Positions 12,558 to 25,920 of a stretch of 64,000 nt of DNA are shown here, one piece after another. Within the stretch, counting starts at the first letter, position 1; every line of letters starts with the position of its first letter. The position numbers and the translations under genes are program-made. Source of the stretch: Amorphophallus konjac. Taxonomy: Eukaryota > Streptophyta > Magnoliopsida > Alismatales > Araceae. The stretch covers positions 32,140,708-32,204,707 of the forward strand of contig CM040127.1 of the NCBI GenBank assembly GCA_022559845.1, read 5' to 3'. A model generated the notes under the pieces. The model ran no database searches. It was not told the origin of the DNA and worked only from the letters and a program-made list of their open reading frames with translations.

Positions 12558-15500
12558 TGTGACGACCCAAGATCCGGATACCGGGAAGAACCCGATACCA
12601 TTCGAATCCTGGCCCGCCGCCCACGAGCCGGGAGGGCTAAAAAGAGTGTTGAGACACAAAGAAATAGGAAATAAGGTAGGGCAATTTAACAATTAACAGA
12701 AGTAAATAAACAACTACTACAACAGAGTCCAGTCCAATAGAAAGTACAGTCTAAAGTAGTAAAATGTACCACATGCCAAGTGAACACTCGGCCCGGCGAG
12801 TTGGCAACTAAGAACCTCTGCAACACTGCACCCTCGAACCTCGAGGAAGAACCGTCACACTTGAAAAGCAGGGATGAGTCTCCATACATAGACTTAGCAA
12901 GGGTCCCGCGGAACCCCAACCAGAAACAACGGCTGTAGTGGAAAGGAGTAACTACAAGAACAACAGTAGTAGCATGAACAGTAAACACGGTGACCGGTCA
13001 AAACTCGGCACTACAACTACTCCTAATATACCAGTCAAGCAGAAAGAGAAATCCCGATCTCACCATTGGGAATCGGACCACACTAACACCACTCACCGAG
13101 GTAAAACCCACGGCAACCCCGCCGTAGAGGCCTATCTCCCAGGACACGGCCAACCTGGACACGCTGTCCAAGGTGCAACCCCGACCACCCGGTCGCAAAC
13201 ACCGCACCAACAAGACTCAACCTCGATAAAGCTACTAGCACCCTGGCCACTAACTCGGAAACACCAGACGGTCCAGAAAACCATGTCTCGCAGATGGGAA
13301 ACGGAACTCGGAAACAAGAGAGTCACGTCTCACGTGACAGGAGTACATGCCCACCAGAAGCTAGGCCGGATGAGTCCACTGACGTCTTAGACCGTGCCTC
13401 AGGTGTCCCCCTCGACCCCTGGTGGAACAGGGACACCGTACTAGTAACCACAAAACAAGTGACTTGTTGGGGTCGCGCTCGTCAGCGCGGGTCCAACCGC
13501 CCCCAACCACGTGTGCACACACAGACGGTGCGTCCCTGGTCTGGCCCTCTGACTGGTTTTCCCCTCAGCCGGACTCTGGCTGCAAGACGTGGGGCCCAAA
13601 TGAAACCAGTCTAAAAACCGTCTCTCGGGGTAGCCTCGCCACCACTCTCTGGTGGGACCACTCGCGTGTCGGAAGGCTACGACTAGTGGGGAGTCACTGA
13701 TGTGACCACTCTCCGAAGAGAAACTCCTAGAACCACACACGCACCCTGTGCGAAAGTCGAGAAGAACCAAGTGGCGACGAGCCACTGGACTCTGGATAGT
13801 CCTCTAGACTCACTAAATCCAACGGTCCTTGAGTCACGAGACTCGGGGTCAAGACCGTCGTACGCAATAGCACAAGGCCATCAATCTAGCCTAATCCGTA
13901 GGTCTAAAACCACGGTAGCACGAATATCGAGGTAACTCACGAGCCGCCGAGACCATTCCCTCGGGAAGGGAACTGAGAAGCCTTCCAGCCCCAGGCTGGA
14001 CAGTTGGACACACAGTTCGAGGCCACACACATGGTCCACGCGGAAAGCAGCAAAGCACGATTCCCAAGATAGCTCACAGGCCACCACGCTGATTCCCCAT
14101 CCCAAGGAAAAGCGGAAAACCTCCAGCCCCAGGTCGGATGACTAGACTCGTAGTCCAAGGCCAAACACATGGACCACTCGGGAATCATCTTCCGAAGAAA
14201 CTCACGACATGCGGGGGAACGCCACCGCACTCACACCGATACACGGTGACTCGATCGAGCGTAACATAAAAGCCCGGAACACATGGGGTCGCCCGGACCC
14301 ACCACACCTATGGGCACTCTAATCGAGGTAACACGGTACCTCCCGACACCCCAGAAACACGGAACCCACGGGGTGTCCGGGACACTCAGGAGGCCGAAGG
14401 TCAACCACTGGATCACAACCGGGTCGACCGGAGACCAACACAACGCGAACCCGACATCGCGAGCATGGAAAACTCATAGCGGTCTAGCCTTAAACTGCCA
14501 CAGGGAATGGCGGTCTAACCTTGAGCCGCCACACGCTGAAAACCCTGGACTATAGCGGTCCAACCTTGGTCCACCACAATCCCTCTAGCGGTCGAACCCA
14601 CGGCAGCCAGGGGCGCGATCAAAATGGAGTAGCGGTCGAAGTCTCGGCCGCCACCAAGTCTGGCGGTTTATCGTGCGACCGCCAGGCGATAGAAACCCCT
14701 GTCGACAAAACAGTGCCCTGTGGCGCACCCACCTTGGGCCGCCACAGGCTCTGGTGCACCTACCCTGGGCCGCCAAAGGCTCTGGCGGTCTCTGGAAGGA
14801 CCGCCAAATCGTCCCGAGGACGGGACGACGGGAAGAACCCCAAAAATCCGTTCCACGCCCCGATCATCGCCCGATGATGGGGAAAACAAGGGGAAGCTCC
14901 CCTAACCTTCATAGCATGCATCTAAAGCCCCGAATCGGTCCGAAACACCGTAAAACGGGAGATCCGACTCACACCTCAAAAACATGGATTTTTCCAAAAA
15001 GCTCAAATAAGCCCGCTCGGCTCACCACGGCCTACAAAACTCGCGGGAAAGGAAGAGCACAAGCTGGGGGTCCATCTCCCTACCTCCACTGAAGATTTCG
15101 CGCCCCGAGGTCGCCGATCCGCTAAGAAACGCCATGAAACCCTCGCCGTTCCACGAACCGGCGGTCGAGCTTCACCGTGCCTCCACCGCCTCTATCCTCA
15201 CCCATCCTCGCCCGTGCCTCGCCCGCGCCGTCCCCGCCTCGCCCGCGCTCCGCTCCGTCGGCCGCTGGAGAGAGAGGGAGAGAGCGTGAGAAGAGAGAGG
15301 GAGAGTGAGAAATGAGAGATGGGGAGAGAGAGAAAAGGGGTTACATATATATAGGAAAATCCAAAAATTACCAAAAATAGGAAAAATAGGAAAAAATCAC
15401 CTCCCTCATCCTCGAAAGACGCACAACGCAGTGGTAACGTCCCGGAGTCGGAGAACACAACGGTTCACCCTGTACGGGGTTCCGAAGGTCCGACAGACGA

Positions 15501-15737
15501 AAAACACGCGTAAAACCTAGAACGCAACCCGGGACCCACAGATGCGCTCCGAAAAATCCTAAAAAATACCGACGTGCTCCTCACAACACCACGGACCCAA
15601 GGAAATTCACGGGCACACCACCAACGGGTCCGACAATCCGATATAAAAGTCTGAAGCTCACTCGGACACAATCCGCAATCCGCAGAAAGACGATCCGAAA
15701 TCCACGGATCCAGATCCGAAAAACTTGAGACACTACA
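12558..15737 (-). repeat. Solo LTR of the long-LTR Tekay-type family (LTR1)
   Basis: About 3,180 bp, from TGTGACGACCC to CACTACA, homologous end to end with the LTRs at 35722-38908, 41608-47243 and 56534-63108. No primer site or polypurine tract flanks it, so it is a solo LTR or an LTR fragment. The flanks ATTGA and GTTGC do not match, so the target duplication is decayed or was never simple. In element sense (minus) a TATA box lies at about 15350-15338 (TATATATATG). An array of nine 24-nt dyads (14477-14806) lies downstream of it. It is the most diverged of the four copies. Confidence 0.85.
14477..14806. repeat. Array of nine 24-nt dyad units in LTR1
   Basis: Nine units, each exactly 24 nt, start at 14477, 14508, 14553, 14586, 14630, 14661, 14721, 14752 and 14783. 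The consensus is TRGCGGTC-N8-GRCCGCCA, so the outer 8-nt arms are complementary around an 8-nt centre. Start-to-start spacing is 31, 45, 33, 44, 31, 60, 31 and 31. The array lies about 530-870 nt downstream of the TATA box on the sense strand and should therefore be in the RNA leader. The function is unknown. Confidence 0.88.
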
Positions 15738-16869
15738 GTTGCTGCTCCCACACCAACTATCGACAACAAGTTTGCTAGATTGCGCCCATGATGACATGTG
15801 GGCATGTTGGTTTCCTGATGACACAAACTAACACGACCTATACCAACCATGCCGAAGCAATGCAGTAAACCTTGGTTAACATATTAATTTGATTTGGGTG
15901 GAAGGGAAAACTTTTCAACTCAAATCAAACCTAACGACCATGGAAATTAAACCAACTCGAATTGAAGAAATCTAATTAATTTGTTTGGTTTGACCTAAAC
16001 ATAAAATTTGCACAAGTATTGACTAGAGAAAGTTCTACTGTTCATTTGAACAATATCCCTTTGATGTCTTTAAGTGGTTCTTTACCTTGTTTAAGGTTCG
16101 TAATTAATTAAAAAAACATAATCTACCCCTTAGTCCTAAAAAAATAGAAACAAAGGAACTCCAAGTTTTATAAATAACTTATAGGAATTAAAAACTAAAT
16201 TCAAATTTTATGGGGACTAAACAAATTAAAAATCTCTCCCACGGGGGACTTCTCCAAAAAGAGTAAACTTGTGAGGAGCAAGGACTGACAAGAAATAACT
16301 AACTTTTAAAATTTTCAATTGTTTAATTGGTGGTGTTAGTGTGTCATAAAAATGTAAAATATGGTTTTTTTAATTTTAAATATATATATATATTTAATGT
16401 CACGTGTATAACAACTCAAGAGCAAGTAATGCCAATGCTCTACATAGCGGAGGACGGGAGAGGGAGGTAACATAGATGAAGATTGTGAGTGGCGACTACT
16501 TCTGAGGCCCTTTCTTTTTCCTCTCTCTTGAGAAGTAGGATTAACGACACATCTTGACAGGGACACCAGTACCATTACCATAAGTCGATGATAGCATATT
16601 GCATAGAGCTTATGACTAGGAGACATGGAGAAATGGCGGCATCCTATGAGCCTATAATCGTCAACTTCATCGACATATCATGTGTTTTCTTCATCTTTTA
16701 CTTTATGTATTTAAGTGGTTAGTTTCATATCGCGTTTTGTCTTTGATGTAGTAGGTTTACGTTGTTTGTACCGGCTAAAGTCATAGGACTTTAGTCTTGT
16801 AAGCTCATTAGGTGAGAGTTATTATTTTCATAATATTTTGAAGTCATATTTGTCTTTTGTTCTTGTAGC
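15738..16869. other. Unassigned AT-rich DNA
   Basis: Intergenic-looking DNA between the solo LTR and the hAT MITE. The 16336-16626 minus-strand frame has no recognisable domain. Nothing else is supported. Confidence 0.5.
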
Positions 16870-17328
16870 CAGGGTTTGCCAAACCGTTCTGAGACGGGCC
16901 GAATTGTCTGTCCTGGACCGTCCAAGCCACAGACCTGGACGACCGGTCTGTGGGACGCAATCGGGATGATATATATATTATATTATATTTTATAATTGAA
17001 TTTGATCGATATGTCAGTTGGTAAAAGGTGTTTCACGCTTACTGGAGCGCCCTGGGTTTGAATCTCCAAAGATGCATCAAATTTTACTTTTTTTCCCCAC
17101 ATTTTTTAACTATCAAATGGAAAAAAGACGTTAAAATCCTTTGATACTACGAAGAATCGAACCCGAGTCACCTAATTTAAGAATGACACCGTCTAACCAA
17201 CTAAGCTAATGAACACTTTGTGATATTTTATTTATAATCTTTATATTAAAGTCTTTATTTCAAACCGGTAGAAAGCGATACAGTACCGTCCCAGATCGCG
17301 ACCGGAATGGTCGGGACGGCAAACCCTG
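16870..17328. mobile_element. Non-autonomous hAT-type element (MITE)
   Basis: A 459-bp element with terminal inverted repeats CAGGGTTTGCC and GGCAAACCCTG. The near-identical 8-bp duplications CTTGTAGC (16862-16869) and CTTGTATC (17329-17336) flank it; 8-bp duplications and CAGGG ends are hAT hallmarks. It encodes no transposase. Two tRNA-like stretches sit inside in opposite orientation. One on the plus strand (about 17010-17070) has a TCAGTTGGTA A-box-like piece and a GGGTTTGAATC B-box-like piece. One on the minus strand (about 17220-17150) has TAGCTTAGTTGGTTAGA and GGGTTCGATTC. Confidence 0.82.
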
Positions 17329-17336
17329 CTTGTATC

Positions 17337-19137
17337 TCACCTACTATATAAGGGGAGGATTTTTCGTTGCTAAGGATGATGGACAATCAGGTTGGTTTTC
17401 AATCTTGCTAGTTCCTTCACTCCTTCCACTTCTTCTTCTTCTTGCACGAGTTAGAGGGGGCGAGAAATCTTTCGAGAGGAAAGTCCAACGTGAGGCAATC
17501 CGGCGAGAGGCCGTCCGATGTGAGACTATGTTATCCCGTCTATCCCATCTTCCCTTCACCACTGCTACTATCGTTGTGTCGTCGCCGCGCTACTGACAGC
17601 CCCTCTCTCGCGTCACATCTGCCCGTCAAATATGAAAAGATGAAAATAAAATAAAATAATCCGTATAGAAATCAAATCCTCAACATCCGGGGCTCAAATT
17701 TTTTAGATTTTTTTTTGAAACAAAATTCTCTTCTCTATATCATACCGTCGAATGATAGGAACAGTTCGATCAGACGATATGACGAAAATTGTAAGGAGCA
17801 AGGACTCGATCTGTGAGCATAATGAAAGTTGTAATGAGTAAGGACCCGAGAAGAAACAACTATTTTTTAAATTTTCATCTGTTTAATGGGTGCTTTTGCT
17901 GTGTCATAAAATAATTCAAAATAATTTTTAAAAATTTCAAAAGTATAGTTTTATTTTAATATTTTAATATTTTTAAATTTAAATTTTATTTCTTTTAAAT
18001 TAAAATTTAAATTAGGTTAAAACGAGTGTCACATGGGTTTTTGAAATCCAAAGGTGTGTAGCACTCGAAATATTAATATACACACGTATATGTATTACAA
18101 AATAATTTACGGTAAACCAGACATAACAACATTATCATTTTTACTGTATTTTACAATCTTTCAACACATTTTACAGCGCCTCAAACGACATCTTAATTAA
18201 TGTCTTTAAAATAATATTTTATTTATATATCTGAAAAATGTCCATGAATAACTCCATTTCGTTTAAAAGGGATTCTTACAGGAGCTTTTCTTCAAAATAT
18301 TTCAGTGAAAGATTTTTTGAGTTTTGAGAAGTTATAATAGCCCAATCCAAACGATCTGTGGCTGCGAACGTGTAAAAGATTTAATAAGGAAAAAGTGATG
18401 GCAGTGACGGTGGAAGGCTCGTCGGGTTCCTAGACACGTACCCGAGTGAGATCCAGATAAGGGCAATGGAATCAATCTCGTGAGGTGTGTAATCCCGAGG
18501 AGATGACGTTTGGTTTTGACATTGCCCGTACGAACATGGTGATCTTGGGTGACCCCACCCACCATAGTTTTATTAATACATGTCATAGGGCGGTGTATGA
18601 ACCTTGTGCCACGACAGAAAGCAGCTACTCTGGAGTTTGTCCTAACCGTGTACAAATGGTAGGAGCTGCAGAAAGTTTGGTGAGCCGGGAGCCAGGCAGA
18701 ATGGAAAAGTTTAAAATCATTTTTTATCAGATGGAGAGGGGACCACAACTTGGACGGTGGAGATGGATTTGGTATGTAGGATTCGTTGAAGCTGCGATCT
18801 TCCTTCGAGGTCGAGTGGGACCATTGGAGGGGGCGGCGTGCTCACTTTTGATAGGATAAATTAATTATTTTCTAACATCCTTCAGTTATGTCCAAGATAA
18901 TAAGGTGGGTTAAGGTGCTCTTATTCACGCTAATTTATTTAGTTACAGAAATAAGGTATTCTATCAAAAAGGTGAGTTAAGGGTCAAAAAGGTAGGTTAA
19001 GGTGAGTTAAATATATTCTAGCAAAAAGGTGGAACAAGTTAACCCGAATACACTCAAAGTAATATTATTTATTTTTTGGTACACCCTAACTCGGGTTATG
19101 ATATTCCCCTTAACTTATTCTTCAATCAAAGAGGCCC
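17337..19137. other. Unassigned AT-rich DNA
   Basis: No recognisable gene. A CTATATAAGGGG motif at 17343-17354 looks like a TATA box but no convincing ORF follows it. Overlapping frames of 124 aa (plus, 18485-18859) and 138 aa (minus, 18748-18332) share the same DNA and have no recognised domain. The stretch 18890-19080 is full of AAGGTGRGTTAA-like short direct repeats. Confidence 0.45.
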
Positions 19138-19140
19138 TAA

Positions 19141-19349
19141 GGGTGTCTTTGATAATTGAATAGAATAAGTGGTCAAGACCCATACATCTGGTCGAATGAG
19201 ATATTCGACCAAAACACTCGTTGCATTCATATAAAATCGTGTTTAACCTGCACTTGGCAAATTCGATTGTTATAAAAATCGGCGAACAACGATGAGAACC
19301 GGGAGGGCACCGGTGAATATGTTGCCCTACCCGATTCTCAAAATGGGCC
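19141..19349. mobile_element. Possible Tourist-like MITE
   Basis: It starts GGGTGTCTTTGATAATTG after TAA (19138-19140) and ends ATTCTCAAAATGGGCC before TAA (19350-19352). The ends are imperfect inverted repeats and a 3-bp TAA duplication is possible, as expected of PIF/Harbinger MITEs. Related ends also occur at 19680 (ATCAAATCGGGCC before TTA), so the true borders in this cluster are uncertain. Confidence 0.45.
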
Positions 19350-19383
19350 TAAGGATATTATTACTTAAAATTATATTCATTTA

Positions 19384-19518
19384 GGCCCTCTTTAACGTTC
19401 GAACACGGTAATCGACCCCCGGTAAAGGCGATTGTGTGAGAGGAAGATGGGCTCTTCTCTCACTTCGGTTAGCGCATGCCCCGACCAAGCCCCGACAATT
19501 CGATTGTCAAAACGGGCC
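19384..19518. mobile_element. Tourist-like MITE (PIF/Harbinger type)
   Basis: A 135-bp element with ends GGCCCTCTTTAACGTTCGAA and the complement of GGCCCGTTTTGACAATCGAA (15 of 20 bases match by eye). It is flanked by TTA at 19381-19383 and 19519-19521. A 3-bp TWA duplication and GGCC-starting ends are typical of Tourist MITEs. It has no coding capacity. Confidence 0.6.
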
Positions 19519-19683
19519 TTAAGGTCAAATTGAAAAAAAGATTAGAACAAGGATATGATGACCTTTCCGGGCGGATGACATATTCGAGCCCTCTAGGTCG
19601 AATACACCATCCCGCCATGTTCGATCAAAATTGGGGAATATTTTACCCCGTTCAATGTTATTCTATTATCAAATCGGGCCTTA

Positions 19684-20387
19684 TAAGTTAAAATTGGGGT
19701 TAAGAGAGAGATATCTTTGGATTACAATGAATCTAATTTATCTTCATTTTTTTGGTTAAATTAGGAGATAAGTCATTCCAATAATTTCATAGAATAAATT
19801 ATCTCGGTGACATCACTTGTATTATCTTCGGAAATTCCACTTACCAAACAAGTAGGTCGGGTAATTATTTGAATAAAATTTGAGTCAAATTTTAATTAAT
19901 ATATTTTTCATCAAATAATTATTTGAATAAAATATCATATAGATAATTTAATTAGACATCAAATAATCTGATTATTAATAAGATACGAATTTAGATATTG
20001 AGATATCTTTGTTAGATATTATCCGACTCAATATGAACCTTTAGATGATTATCTAAGGATCCACATACTCCATGTATAAGTAACGCAAACCCTAAATCTC
20101 TAATCTCCAAGTGCACGTAGGAACGCCACAAACTACATGCAGTAGACGTTTGGCAGATCTCTTGGACCCCTTCGCGGCTACGCCAATGGATCTTTATTCT
20201 CCAATAGTCCAGATATCTCCTTCACGTTGGTGCATCCAACATGCATCCCTTCACACCAACGGATCTCTCTCTAAAGATAACCTACACCGACGTCACGTTA
20301 CCTTCTTCAACCGCCTCTTCACGACGTCATTGCCTTGATTTCACCTTTGATTATCTTGATTACTACTTGGGCATGTGATTTCAGATC

Positions 20388-20422
<35 letters not shown>

Positions 20423-20661
20423 TTAAAAATTATAAATATCTAACATATTTTTATATTTAATGATATATCCAAATATATCTAATTCTAGATAATATATGTC
20501 GAATTCGAATTCGAATAATGGCAAATTTTGACGCGGAACGAAAATTGTTCATGATTTCTCTCGTCTTTTTTGTTTTCTCTCTTTCTTTCCAAGAAAATCT
20601 TTTATGTGTTTCTCTGTTCCTCTCTTTTATTCTATTTTATTCTTTTTTTTACTATGTCAGA
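19684..20661. other. Unassigned AT-rich DNA upstream of element F
   Basis: AT-rich sequence with an (AT)n run at 20391-20419. No gene or TE domain was recognised. The 75-aa frame at 20111-20338 has no support. Confidence 0.45.
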
Positions 20662-21570
<909 letters not shown>

Positions 21571-21572
21571 TC

Positions 21573-21590
21573 TGGCGCCGTCTGTGGGAA
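21573..21590 (+). other. primer binding site of element F
   Basis: TGGCGCCGTCTGTGGGAA lies two bases after the 5' LTR. This form of primer site is the one commonly seen in Tat-lineage elements of plants. Confidence 0.85.
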
Positions 21591-21607
21591 ACGCACGAAG
21601 AGTCAAG

Positions 21608-22237
21608 ATGGTGAGAAAAAGCTCAGGGAGGAGATCCGCCGGCGGGGCAGGTAAGGCTTTGGCAGCGGGAGGCGTCCCCCCTAGGGTCTCGCGGAGCCCC
21701 CCCTCCAACGCCAGCGTCCCCGCCAACAGGCCACCACCCCCCCCGGCGGAGACAGGGGCACCCCTCGACGGTGGCGCCAACGCCTTCCAAGCCCTCAACG
21801 AGAAGATGGACGTCCTCGTAGAGCTCATGAGGGCCCAGGCGGCCCGAGACGCAAGGTCCCGCGCCCCGTCAGGAAGTCCCCCTCGAAGGAGTGCAACGCA
21901 GCACACCGCCGGAGGCCGCTTCACCCTCCGCGGCCGACAGCTCCTCCGCAACGACGTCGGAGGACCCTCGCAAGCTCCGCCTGCGGAGCAAGAGGCTTCC
22001 TCCACGCCGAGGAAAGGGAAGCAGGGGGCGAAGCCGCCGCACCCGGGCACCAGTGCTCCAGGAGACCGCCATGACGCCCCCCCCCCAGCCCCACGGCACG
22101 GCCACAGCCGGAGCTGTCTCTCCGGCTACGAGATTTTGAAAGACGGTTCGCAGAGCAAGAGCACGCTCTTCGCGCCCTGCAGAAGACCTCTTTCCCGGAG
22201 GACGAGGAGAAATCCCCTTTCTCCGAGTACATCTTGA
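21608..22237 (+). pseudogene. gag N-terminal region of element F, out of frame with the rest
   Basis: ATG at 21608 opens a basic, Pro/Ala-rich N-terminus with a short predicted helix (FQALNEKMDVLVELMRAQ). The sensible frame is lost at or near a run of ten C residues at 22077-22086; the rest of gag lies in a frame one base away, and this frame stops at 22237. Slippage in the C run, during replication or sequencing, is the simplest cause. A programmed shift is possible but unsupported. Confidence 0.75.
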
Positions 22238-25200
22238 AGGCAGAGGTCTCTCCTAGAGCCTCCATCCCAACCTTCAAACTCTACGACGGCCAGGGCGACC
22301 CAGCCGACCACTACGACAGCTTCGACGCCCTGGTGACCCTGCATGGAACGCCGGATCCCATCAAATGCCGAGCCTTCGCGGCCACCCTGGTCCAGGGCGC
22401 TCAGGCATGGTTCCGAGCCCTCGCCCCGGGGTCCATCCGAGACTTCAGGCAGTTCGGGCGAATTTTCAAGGAGAGCTTCGCCGGTAGCGCCCCCCCAAGG
22501 TCAGTAGCGGGGCTCCTGGCTCTCAAACAGGCGCAAGGGGAGAGGCTCCGGACTTACGTCCACCGATTTAAATCGGAAGCCCTTAGGATCCCCCGCCTGG
22601 ATGTGGCCTCAGCCACAACCGCACTGACCGGGGGCACCCGGGACGAGAATCTCCGCCGCGAGCTTGTCCTCCACCCTCCCTCGACCCTTGCCGAGCTAGT
22701 GACTCTGGCACTGCGCCACGCCGAGTGCGAAGAGGTACTCAGCGCCTGCCGAGACACAACCGGCTCGGGTCGGGAGGGGGACAAAAAGCGGACCTCCGAG
22801 CCAAACCCTGGCTCGAGCAAGAAGCGCGATCGAGAAGGAAAGCGCAAGAGAAAGTACGAGCGGTATACCCCTTTGACCGCACCAGTCTACGAGATCTATG
22901 AAGACATTAAAGACTCGGGACTTCTCCGCCAGCCCGAGCCTATGAGGTCGAAGAACCGCAAGCGGGACAGGCATTGCCTGTTCCACGGCGACCACGGGCA
23001 CCACACCGGAGATTGCCATCAGCTCCAGGACGAGATCGAGCGCCTCATCCGTCTGGGGCATCTAGCCTGGTTCACAACCGGGCACAAAGAAGATCGAGAC
23101 GCCGCAGAGGAGATCGACAACGCCCCCCGAGGGGTCCACATCAACGTCATCTTCGGCGGAGCGGCATCGGGAGGCGACACCAGCCGAGGAAGGAAACGTC
23201 ATGCCGAGCGGGCCAGCCGAGCCTTAGAGCCCCCCAAAGGCCCGCCAATGGAGCCCCAGGTCATAGTCTTCTCCGACCAAGACCTGGAAGGGCTGAGCAC
23301 CCCGCATGACGATGCCCTCGTTATCTCGGCCACGATAAATCACTGTAATGTAGACATGATTTTGGTTGATAATGGGAGCGCCCCCGATGTATTATCTTAT
23401 GACTGTTTCCTCAAGATGGGGGAAGACCCATCCAAGCTCCGCCCGATCCGAACACCCCTGTGCGGGTTTAATGGCCTGGCCACCTACCCCAAGGGAGCCC
23501 TAAGCCTGCCGGTCACTATCGGCACCCCACCCAAAACCGTTACGGTCATAGTGGACTTCATAGTGATTAAAGGTATGATAGCGTACAACGCCATTTTCGG
23601 CCGAAAAATTCTCAGCCGAATAAAGGCCGTACCATCTACCTATCACCAAAAAATGAAGTTTCCCACCAAAAATGGGTTGGGGGAAGTCCGAGGTAACCAT
23701 GCCACGGCTAGAAGGTGCTACAATATCTCGGTGGAAGCCTCAAGGCCGGACGGGAAGGATAAGGGCCCCAGGGGAGTCGAAGGAAAAACCGTAACCGCCG
23801 AGCCCGATGGCGAATTATTAACGGTATTCTTGAACGACGACCCGGCCCTTGGAGTGAGGATCGGTTCCGACCTACCACCGAAGGAACAGCAGCAATACAA
23901 AGAGTTTCTTTCTGGGTACGTCCGGGTCTTCGCTTGGTCCGACGATCAACTCCCTGGTATACCAGAGGAAACTGTGATGCACAAGCTTAACCTCGACGCC
24001 ACCATGAGGCCCGTACAGCAGCGGAGGAGGAAGCATGCGCCTGAGAAACAGGCGATCATCAAGGCGCAGGTCACCAAGGGACAAGAGACTGGTCTTTTCA
24101 GACCGGTCCTGTACCCAACGTGGCTAGCCAACGTCGTCCTAGTGCCGAAGACCACCGGCAAGTGGCGAATGTGCGTAGACTTCACCGATCTGAACAAGGC
24201 CACCCCCAAGGACTGCTATCCGCTGCCGAGCATCGACCAACTGGTTGACTCAACCTCGGGCAACGAGATACTCACTTTCCTGGATGCCTATTCGGGTTAT
24301 CATCAGATCCGAATGAGCCCTGAAGATGTCGAGAAGACCGCCTTCATCACCGACTACGGCGTGTACTGCTACACCCGGATGCCTTTCGGATTGAAGAATG
24401 CTGGAGCCACATACCAGCGACTGGTCAACCATATGTTTGAGGGACAGTTAGGTCGGAACGTCGAGGCCTACATCGACGACATGCTTGTCAAGACCCCAAG
24501 GGTCCAAGACCACCTCACCGACCTGGCCGAGACTTTCGGCACCCTCATGAAGTACAGCATGAAGCTCAACCCCGCCAAGTGTGCCTTTGGAGTAAGATCC
24601 GGGAAGTTCCTGGGTTTCCTGGTCACTCAACGGGGGATCGAAGCAAACCCTGACAAGGTCCAGGCCATCCTGGACATGCGCCCGCCCACGTGCATCAAAG
24701 ACGTCCAGCGTCTGACGGGGCGTGTTGCCGCTCTCAGTCGTTTCCTGTCCCGTGCGGCCGAACGATGCTTGCCCTTCTTCAAGCTAATGAGGGGGCCTAA
24801 AATAGCGTCTGCTACGTTCGTATGGGACGGGGAATGCCAGACAGCGTTCGCCGAGCTCAAAGACCTCCTCGCTTCACCCCCGGTGCTCTCCAAGCCCGTT
24901 GCAGGCGAGGTTTTGCTGCTCTATCTCTCGGAGACGCCATCAACGGTCAACTCGGTCCTAGTCAGGAATGACTCGGGAGTCGAGAGGCCGGTCTACTACA
25001 CCAGCAAGGTGCTCGGCGAGGCCGAGCGGAGGTACCCCGCAATCGAGAAACTCGTGCTAGCGTTGGTTACCTTCGCAAAGCGCCTCCGACCCTACTTCCA
25101 GGGGCATCCCATCACCGTGCTAACCGGCGAGCCACTGAAGAAGATTCTGGCCCACCCCGAGACCTCGGGGCGACTCGTCAAATGGGCCATCATGCTCGGG

Positions 25201-25920
25201 GCATACGACATCTCGTATCGGCCACGATCAGCTATCAAGGGGCAAGCGCTGGCCGACTTCATCGCCGAGAGCACCGTTCCGGTCGAGGACAGGCCTCCGA
25301 CAGCAACCGGGCCAACCTGGGAGCTGTTCGTCGATGGATCGTCCAACTCGGTCGGTAGCGGCGCAGGGATCCTCCTAAGGTCCCCCGAAGGAATAGAGTT
25401 GCAGTACGCCCTAAAGTTCAACTTCCCGGCGTCCAACAATGCTTCCGAGTACGAGACCCTTATCTCGGGGGCCCGCTTGGCCCGACGGTTGGGGGCTGAG
25501 CGAGTCAGGATCCACACCGACTCCCAGCTGGTCGCAAGCCAGGTCAGCGGCGAGTACGAAGCTCGGGAGGCACCTATGATCAAATACCTCCAGTTGGTCC
25601 GGAGCCTGGCCCAGCAGTTCGTGGAGTTCGAGGTAGTCCGAATAGCTCGGGAGCAAAACTCTCGGGCGGACGCCCTCTCCCGACTGGCCTCCTCCCTAGA
25701 CCCGGAAGGTACACGATCGGTCCTCCTAGAAGAGCTAGAGCGCCCGAGCATAGACTCGGAGCTCCTCGCCGTTGACTCGGCCACTCCCGACGACTGGCGC
25801 TCCCCCTACCTCTCCTGGCTACGAGACTCCCAGGAACCCTCCGACTCTCGAGAAGCCCGCCGGATGAAGTACCAAGCTCGGCGCTTCGTCATCCTCGACA
25901 GCGCCCTCTACCGAAGATAG
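22088..25920 (+). pseudogene. gag-protease-RT-RNase H polyprotein of element F
   Basis: Open from the C run to a TAG at 25918-25920. Residues counted from 22234: retrotransposon gag domain (about 10-170), Tat-type zinc knuckle (CLFHGDHGHHTGDC, about 248-261), aspartic protease (LVDNGSAPDVL, about 371), RT with FLDAYSGYHQI and catalytic YIDDML (about 746), and the classical gypsy RNase H (about 890-1020). A second, archaeal-type RNase H follows, with FVDGSSN (about 1033), NASEYE, HTDSQL and ADALSR. Two RNase H domains in a row are the hallmark of the Tat lineage. The TAG between RNase H and integrase truncates the polyprotein and could have arisen by a single transition. Confidence 0.93.

Noticed and set aside
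12553..15742. Target duplication for the solo LTR
   Set aside because: ATTGA and GTTGC share only three bases; I do not claim a duplication.
17010..17220. tRNA genes
   Set aside because: Box-like sequences are present but no cloverleaf with a paired acceptor stem can be drawn, and both lie within a MITE.
18332..18859. Overlapping 138-aa (minus) and 124-aa (plus) frames
   Set aside because: They are antisense to each other, have no recognised motif and no promoter or splice context that can be supported.
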